Assembly (NCBI GenBank): GCA_030040855.1
Contig: JASHSL010000205.1
Span: 1-33,986, forward strand
DNA: 33,986 nucleotides
Reading direction: 5' to 3'
Origin: Terriglobales bacterium
GTDB lineage: Bacteria; Acidobacteriota; Terriglobia; Terriglobales; Acidobacteriaceae
Shown: piece after piece, positions 28,563 through 33,986 of the stretch
Layout of the letters: each line of letters starts with the position of its first letter
Numbering within the stretch: position 1 is the stretch's first letter
Made by a program: the position numbers and the translations under genes
The notes under the pieces: generated by a model
Told to the model about the DNA's origin: nothing
Database searches by the model: none
Seen by the model: the letters and a program-made list of their open reading frames with translations, nothing else

Positions 28563-29882
28563 ATGACCGAACCTTCAAACGCTCCATCGGGGGCTGGTCC
28601 AGGCCCCGCAACCGTTCCTTTGCATCCTGAAGAGGCGCCCCGTTCGGCTAAAGACAAGCCTCCGCTGTTCCAAGACAATGCCCAGTACTGGTATGAGACA
28701 AGGCGCGCTTTCGGCGCGGCCGGATACGGTGGAAGCGAGTTCGGAGAAGTCCTTGCCACTGTTACCCGCATCACGTCCGGCGACTTCAACAGTTGGTATG
28801 AAGAGTGGAATAGCACGGCCGAGAAGGTCGCGCGTGAGGCGGCCGACCAGCTCGCTCACGGCCATCGCATCAGCGCCCGAGACAGCTTTCTGCGTGCCGC
28901 CACTTATCATCGTGCCTCGGAGTTTTTCCTGCACGGCAATCCACGCGATCCAAGGATTGCAAACGCATATCGGAAATCGGTCGAGTGCTATAAGGCATGC
29001 GCCCGGCTCTTCGAGCCTCCCATCGAACCAGTAGAGATACCCTACGAACATACGACTCTGCCAGGGTACTTCCATCGCGTCGATGGTTCAGACCGCAAAC
29101 GTCCCCTTCTCATCATCCACTCCGGATTCGACGGTTCGGCCGAAGAAGTGCATGTCGACGGCGCACGTGCTGCCGTCGAGCGTGGCTACAACGTACTGGC
29201 CTTCGATGGTCCGGGGCAGTTCGGTCCTTTGCATCGGGAGGGCCTGACGTTCCGCCCCGATTGGGAAAGCGTCGTCACCCCGGTTGTGGACTTTGTCTTG
29301 AAACTGCCCGGTGTCGATCCGCGAAGGATTGCACTCATGGGCATCAGCTTCGGTGGAGAACTTGCGCCAAGGGCAGCCGCGTTTGAGAAGCGTATTGCCG
29401 CGCTCATCGCCAACGACGGCGTCTATGACTATGGCGCAGCCAATCTCGCTCATGTTCCTGCCGATCTGCGCGCCGCGTTCGAAAAGATGTTGACGGCAAA
29501 AGAAGCGCCGCAACTGGACAAGATGATCGAGGCTTCGATGAATGCTTCTCCCACGGCCGCCTGGGGCATCACGCATGGGATGTATGCGATGGGAGCACCG
29601 ACTCCTAGAGCCTATTTGGCCGCGGCGCAGGGCTTCCATTTGCGTAACGGCGTCGCAGAAGCCATCTCCTGTCCGACTCTTGTCTGCGAAGCCGAGGGCG
29701 ACATCTTTTTCAAGGGTCAGCCGCAGGAGCTCTTCGATCACCTCACTTGCCCCAAGACCCTCATGCGGTTCACTGAGAGCGAAGGCGCAGGTGCCCATTG
29801 CCAAGTTGGAGCCGGCCGCCTCGCTTTTGCCCGCATGTATGACTGGCTCGACCAAACCTTCGGGCTGGCGGGGCGCTCATAA
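28563..29882 (+). CDS. Alpha/beta hydrolase (FrsA/2,6-dihydroxypseudooxynicotine hydrolase-like)
   Basis: YNVLAFDGPGQFGPLHREG; nucleophile elbow RIALMGISFGGELAPRAAAFEKRIAALIANDGVYDY; acid CEAEGDIFF; His EGAGAHCQVGA. Confidence 0.85.
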   Translation: MTEPSNAPSGAGPGPATVPLHPEEAPRSAKDKPPLFQDNAQYWYETRRAFGAAGYGGSEFGEVLATVTRITSGDFNSWYEEWNSTAEKVAREAADQLAHGHRISARDSFLRAATYHRASEFFLHGNPRDPRIANAYRKSVECYKACARLFEPPIEPVEIPYEHTTLPGYFHRVDGSDRKRPLLIIHSGFDGSAEEVHVDGARAAVERGYNVLAFDGPGQFGPLHREGLTFRPDWESVVTPVVDFVLKLPGVDPRRIALMGISFGGELAPRAAAFEKRIAALIANDGVYDYGAANLAHVPADLRAAFEKMLTAKEAPQLDKMIEASMNASPTAAWGITHGMYAMGAPTPRAYLAAAQGFHLRNGVAEAISCPTLVCEAEGDIFFKGQPQELFDHLTCPKTLMRFTESEGAGAHCQVGAGRLAFARMYDWLDQTFGLAGRS

Positions 29883-30110
29883 TCCAGGCTGACCCGACTC
29901 GATCCCTCGAGTCCCCAGCGAACCTTGCGTCTCGCCGCCAGTTGATTTCGACCGTAACCGATGAAGCCGACGTTTGCGGTCCAGTCATCGGGATTGATTG
30001 AAGTCGGGCTGCCGAATAAGCGCGCAGGAGCGACGATTGCCGCTTTTCGCATCCAGCGCTTCGCAGTGCCAACGGAAAAAACAGGGTGCCACGATCAGCT
30101 TGTACTTTCC

Positions 30111-30131
30111 AGCGCGGGAGGGCGCTTTTTT
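30111..30131 (+). terminator. Short hairpin plus T tract, intrinsic-terminator-like
   Basis: AGCGC-GGGAGG-GCGCT followed by a run of six T. Confidence 0.5.
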
Positions 30132-30251
30132 ATAATGCGTGTAATCGCCTGTCAACAACAATTAATAGAAAGCTGATGTGCACAAGATCACTGCGCGTAT
30201 TGCAGAAAGGTGGCAGAATCCGCTCGTGAGCGGCAGACGAGAGCCGAATTT

Positions 30252-30635
30252 ATGACGACAGTTTACAGACGGACGTTGTTCTGGACGCCACGTGTGTTAG
30301 CAATGTCCTATATTCTTTTTCTGAGCATGTTTGCTCTCGATGTGTTTAGTGAAGAACATGGATTCTGGCAAATCCTCTTCGCAGTTTCGATTCACCTCAT
30401 TCCCTCGTTCGTTCTAATCGCAGGCCTGATTCTAGCGTGGCGATGGGAGTGGATCGGGGCCGCGCTCTATGCTGCGGCGGGCGTGTTGTATGTCACACAG
30501 GTACTGCCGCGTGCACTTGCACCAGCGATAAAAATGACTTGGATTCTGACGATAGCTGGGCCGACTTTTTTGATTGCGGTGCTATTTCTGGCCAACTGGT
30601 TGAAACATGACGAACTGCATCCTGCTAACCCGTAG
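30252..30635 (+). CDS. Small integral membrane protein (about 127 aa, four hydrophobic segments)
   Basis: RRTLFWTPRVLAMSYILFLSMFALDVF...WQILFAVSIHLIPSFVLIAGLILAWRWEWIGAALYAAAGVLYV...WILTIAGPTFLIAVLFLANWLKH. Confidence 0.7.
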   Translation: MTTVYRRTLFWTPRVLAMSYILFLSMFALDVFSEEHGFWQILFAVSIHLIPSFVLIAGLILAWRWEWIGAALYAAAGVLYVTQVLPRALAPAIKMTWILTIAGPTFLIAVLFLANWLKHDELHPANP

Positions 30636-30997
30636 CCTATTTCCTTTGTTTGCTGGCGTGGCAACCTGACAGCAGAACACCAGCGGCAGAAGCGGATTCC
30701 CTGTTGTGGGACCAAATCGGTCAAGTTCGGGTGGTACCAGCGATGCAATCCAAGAGCGCAAAGCGAGAGCTTCAAACCGATTTGACTCGTGCGTCCTGTG
30801 AGGCGACAGTCTCGCCAGTGCTTCCTCCGCCGCTGATTTGCCGCAGCTTATCGGGTTGTCGTCTGCTGTCATTCGGCTCTCGTGATTATCCAGCACAAAT
30901 CCTTCGTCAATTGATTTCATAAAGTCATCGGCCCCCTGAATGCTGAGTACACTTGGAAGTGCCTAACGACCAAGGGCTCGGCAAAAGGAGGCCGAAG

Positions 30998-31125
30998 ATG
31001 TTCATTATAGGTTGTGACTATCACCCAAGCGTACAACAAATCGCCTGCGTCGATACGGAAAGCGGAGAATGCGGAGAACTGCGGTTGACACACTGTGAAG
31101 CGGCCGGGCACTTTTCTCGTTGTTC
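30998..31125 (+). mobile_element. IS110-family transposase, N-terminal fragment only
   Basis: MFIIGCDYHPSVQQIACVDTESGECGELRLTHCEAAGHFSR matches the IS110-type start (GxDxHxxxQxIA...ETGE...). Similarity stops after about 40 aa. Confidence 0.72.
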
Positions 31126-31149
31126 GGAGTTCTTCATCTCTGGGGGCCC

Positions 31150-31610
31150 ATGTCCCGCTACGTCTTGGATCGTCTCGCTAGCCTCCGCTGCCTGGATGTT
31201 ATTAGCCTGTGGCGCAAGCGATCCCCGTCCACTTCAGTCCATTACAGTGAGCCCGGCCTCTGCAGATGCTCAAGATTACCCGGGTGACAGGGCCCCATTT
31301 GTTGCGAGCGGGCATTACAACTCGACGCCAACGACCGTTACTCCGCTGCAAGCGAATTGGGCTGCCGTATCGGAGCAGCTTGTGAACGGTATCCTGACTT
31401 CGGTCCCGTCACCAGCGCCGTTTCGATTGATCACACCGGAGTTGCACAGTGCGGCCGCTGCGTCCGGCACATACGCGGTTATAGCGTGGGACCTGCTACG
31501 CTGAGTTGGTTGCGCGTCCGGAACTGATGTTGGCGAGCCGGGAGGCAATGCCGTACAAGGCACCGCGCAACTTACTTGTCCCTACGAACCATCTGCACGC
31601 GGCAAGCTCC
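31150..31610 (+). pseudogene. Ig-like (BIG2-type) lipoprotein, frameshifted near the N-terminus and with an internal stop
   Basis: MSRYV (frame of 31150), then SWIVSLASAAWMLLACGASDPRPLQSITVSPASADAQDYPGDRAPFVASGHYNSTPTTVTPLQANWAAVSEQLVNG...AAASGTYAVIAWDLLR-stop(31502-31504)-VGCASGTDVGEPGGNAVQGTAQLTCP in the same frame. Confidence 0.65.
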
Positions 31611-31766
31611 AGGGCAGGTCAACTGTTGTAATAATGGCGATTAGACTTATTGACCCCTGACCGGGGGTTTGGAGCAGGAATTTTCAAGGACGACAAGCCG
31701 TCCTCCGCTCCTAAATCGACAGACAATGATCAGAGCACGCCGCACTGACGGGGAAACAGCCGCAAA

Positions 31767-33308
31767 TCATACCCGTCGCCGCAACGATAGGACGGTCAGC
31801 ACGATGAGCCCTGCTATGCACAGCCACGCAAACCAGTCCCCAAACCGCGAGTAAATCGTCCGCACGCCTCGTGTTGGAACCTCGGAAACCATCACGTAAT
31901 CTGAGGTCTGAAAATGATCCATCGCCGCTAACCGGCGACCCTGGTAGTCAAACGCGGCTGACAGTCCATGGCTTGTTTGCCGAATCAGGTTAAAGCCTTG
32001 CTCAAGCGCGCGGAAGCTCGCCATCTGTGTATGCCATGGATCAATCGCCTGCCAATCGTTGGAAGGATCGATCATCACATCCGTGCGCAACGCTCCCGCC
32101 TGCGCCAGCAATTGTGGAAAGTCACCGTCGAAGCAGATGATCGAACTCAGCCGTCCGTATGGTGTATCGACGGTGCGCAATTTGCCGTCGCTCGGCACCT
32201 GCGCAGCAGCTTCCGGACCGGGCACTGGATGCGCCTTGCTGTACTCCCACGCCACCTGGCCATCCGGCTGGATCAGAACCAGTTTGTTCTCGATAAACTT
32301 TGATTTTCCTAAACTCAGCACGCCGAGCGCCATGCCCAGGTAGGAGTGATACTTTGCGGCCATGGCTTTGCCACGTGCGACGAAAGCGGATTCATCTTCT
32401 TTCATCATCATCGCATTGGCCTCTCCCCAAAACACCATCTTCGCGCCAGCCTGCATCTCGCGTTCCGCTCGCGAAAGCAAGTCGTCGTCGATAGGAGTCA
32501 CCCAGGATCGAATCACAATTACATCCTCGCTCGTAGCCTTGCCCCCAAACATTCGTTCCGCTACGGCGTTGTCGAGTTCCGGCCCTAACTTCCTCTTTGA
32601 GATCGAGGCCACTCGCACGGTTTGCGAACTCGGCGGGAAAAGCACCAACCGTACACCACCCAGCAGGATCACCAAGGCGATGGTTCCGAAGCAAAGCCAG
32701 GCGCCGCGCGCTCTTTTGGACACTAGCCCGCCTTCCCATAGCTCGTTGCATGCGGCGGCGAACCAACCCATCAGGAACGTGATACCCCACAAGCCCGTCA
32801 CCGAGACAACCTGAAGCAGGGGCAGATTCCCGTATTCCGAATATCCCGCCGCTCCCCAGGTCCCGAACGCCCCAAGCGATGAGGCGTAGTCGGTCGCGGC
32901 CCACGCACAGGGAAAGACCAGAGTTGACTTCAGGCCAGCGAGCCGGTGCGCTAGCACTCTATCAATAACGTAGGGAAACACAGCCGGGATGGCGAACAGG
33001 GCGAGAAAGATGTAGTACATGGCTCCCGGAATGGGCACCATCCCCCGAAGCTGAAAAGCATTGGCAGCAGTCATGAGGAGGTAAGCAACCGGCAGCCCAA
33101 CCTTGAGACTCTGAGTGCGCACAAACCGCAGCAAGAACACCGGCGCCAGCCACGCAGCCAGAGGGACGTTCCAGCGTCCGTAGGCAAACAACAGCAGCAC
33201 CGCCGCAACCACCAGCCAAATCCACGATTGGGACCCTGCTCGCGCAGGCCATTGCTCACGCCGCGGTAACTCCGTTACATGCGCTTCTTTAGCCACAGAT
33301 GTTTGCAT
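31767..33308 (-). CDS. Apolipoprotein N-acyltransferase-like (Lnt-like) carbon-nitrogen hydrolase membrane protein
   Basis: N-terminal transmembrane block, LGAFGTWGAAGYSEYGNLPLLQVVSVTGLWGITFLMGW, nitrilase-type Glu (FWGEAN), Lys (EYSKAHPVPGPE) and Cys (SSIICFDGDFPQ). Start at MQTSVAKEAH after caggaggg. Confidence 0.82.
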   Translation of the reverse strand: MQTSVAKEAHVTELPRREQWPARAGSQSWIWLVVAAVLLLFAYGRWNVPLAAWLAPVFLLRFVRTQSLKVGLPVAYLLMTAANAFQLRGMVPIPGAMYYIFLALFAIPAVFPYVIDRVLAHRLAGLKSTLVFPCAWAATDYASSLGAFGTWGAAGYSEYGNLPLLQVVSVTGLWGITFLMGWFAAACNELWEGGLVSKRARGAWLCFGTIALVILLGGVRLVLFPPSSQTVRVASISKRKLGPELDNAVAERMFGGKATSEDVIVIRSWVTPIDDDLLSRAEREMQAGAKMVFWGEANAMMMKEDESAFVARGKAMAAKYHSYLGMALGVLSLGKSKFIENKLVLIQPDGQVAWEYSKAHPVPGPEAAAQVPSDGKLRTVDTPYGRLSSIICFDGDFPQLLAQAGALRTDVMIDPSNDWQAIDPWHTQMASFRALEQGFNLIRQTSHGLSAAFDYQGRRLAAMDHFQTSDYVMVSEVPTRGVRTIYSRFGDWFAWLCIAGLIVLTVLSLRRRV

Positions 33309-33835
33309 GAGGCCCTCCTGTAGCCGCGATTGTTCCGGCCACGGCTTGGCTCTAACCATTATCATCCCGCTCGCAAGCTGTCGGGGCGCGCAGTACACGT
33401 TGTCGTCCTTGGCGCGCGTGTTGAGCCAACTAATACCGCTGATAGCCTGCCGCCGCTACGACGTGGCGAGATTCCCTAGCGGCCTCTTCAGAACAGCCTG
33501 AATAGTTGTGTCAGGCAGAGGGTCCAATTGGCGAAACATCCCGATAGAAGCACTCAAAATCGCAAGGCTCAGGCGAAACAAACAGCGCAAACTCACGCTA
33601 ATGCCTGGTTACGTCAACTACGCTGCTACGAATCGAAGTAAAATCGCTGAAAATGACCGCGTTTCTGAAAGGAAATGCGCTGGGCGATGCTTGTGGCCTG
33701 TTACGTTGTTGTGGTCAGGGTTTGCCGAAAATTGTACCTGACGATGTTTTCGAATCACCGCCTCGGCGGCACTGCGGCTCGCGTGAGTGTCGTTGACAGG
33801 GTGTGCCGCAGCCCTCGGTTCTATAATGTGCATCC

Positions 33836-33986
33836 ATGCGGGTAAAGCCGCAAGCTCTGCGCTCTGTATCTGACACCGCGCTGCTGGTGGCCTATCACCG
33901 TGCAATGGAGTCGCAGCGTCCAGACGCCCTCTTCAAGGATGAGTTCGCGGTCAAGCTGAGCGAAGCACGAGGCGAGCAGATTGCCC
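33836..33986 (+). CDS. Class I SAM methyltransferase, LCMT/TIGR00027-like (3' end outside the window)
   Basis: MRVKPQALRSVSDTALLVAYHRAMESQRPDALFKDEFAVKLSEARGEQIA runs open to the right edge. Absent from the ORF track because it has no stop. Confidence 0.75.
   Translation, partial: MRVKPQALRSVSDTALLVAYHRAMESQRPDALFKDEFAVKLSEARGEQIA

Noticed and set aside
29088-29855. 255-aa minus-strand ORF
   Set aside because: Antisense of the alpha/beta hydrolase, whose catalytic motifs are clear.
29738-30052. Minus-strand ORF with NPDDWTANVGFIGYGRNQ
   Set aside because: Slightly protein-like, but overlaps the hydrolase 3' end and could not be assigned to any family.
30582-30920. 112-aa minus-strand ORF (MKSIDEGFVLDNHESRM...)
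   Set aside because: No recognisable family; overlaps the end of the small membrane protein gene.
33793-33827. TTGACA...TATAAT as a sigma70 promoter
   Set aside because: The spacer is 23 bp, too long for a standard promoter; only the TATAAT is retained as a candidate.
1-33986. CRISPR arrays, tRNA or rRNA genes
   Set aside because: No regularly spaced repeats and no tRNA/rRNA signature were recognised by eye; a tRNAscan/Infernal run would be needed to exclude them.
1-33986. Anti-phage defence system or intact prophage/integrase
   Set aside because: No recognisable restriction, Abi, CBASS, Cas, integrase or structural phage proteins; the only mobile signal is the IS110 fragment.

Overview
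33,986-bp window of a high-GC bacterial chromosome. Protein style suggests Acidobacteriota/Terriglobia-like, which is inference only. From left to right: kdpA (5'-truncated by the window)-kdpB-kdpC followed by a beta-barrel porin; a small frameshifted Tyr-rich lipoprotein ORF; a Gly/Tyr-rich secreted protein; an AcpA/phospholipase C-like phosphoesterase preceded by a Pho-box-like repeat; a CotA/bilirubin-oxidase-like multicopper oxidase; a PNGase A-family protein (-); an APC permease (-); a decayed O-methyltransferase (+) facing a decayed M1 aminopeptidase (-); sodC; a beta-lactamase-fold serine hydrolase (-); an msrA-msrB pair with export signals (-); a zinc-ribbon membrane protein (-). At 21.4-27.4 kb there are four sugar-transferase-like genes, one of them a GT-methyltransferase fusion. 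This locus also carries an internally deleted relic of its first gene. To the right: LacI and dipeptidase fragments, an FrsA-like alpha/beta hydrolase, a small membrane protein, an IS110 N-terminal fragment next to a broken Ig-like lipoprotein gene, an Lnt-like N-acyltransferase (-), and the start of an LCMT-like methyltransferase cut by the right edge. The most interesting points are the glycosyltransferase locus with its deleted duplicate, the PNGase A-family gene, the Pho-box candidate, the paired palindromes at 6.3 kb, and the clustering of broken genes at 14.8-16.7, 27.4-28.4 and 31.0-31.6 kb. All family assignments come from reading motifs by eye; no database search was run.
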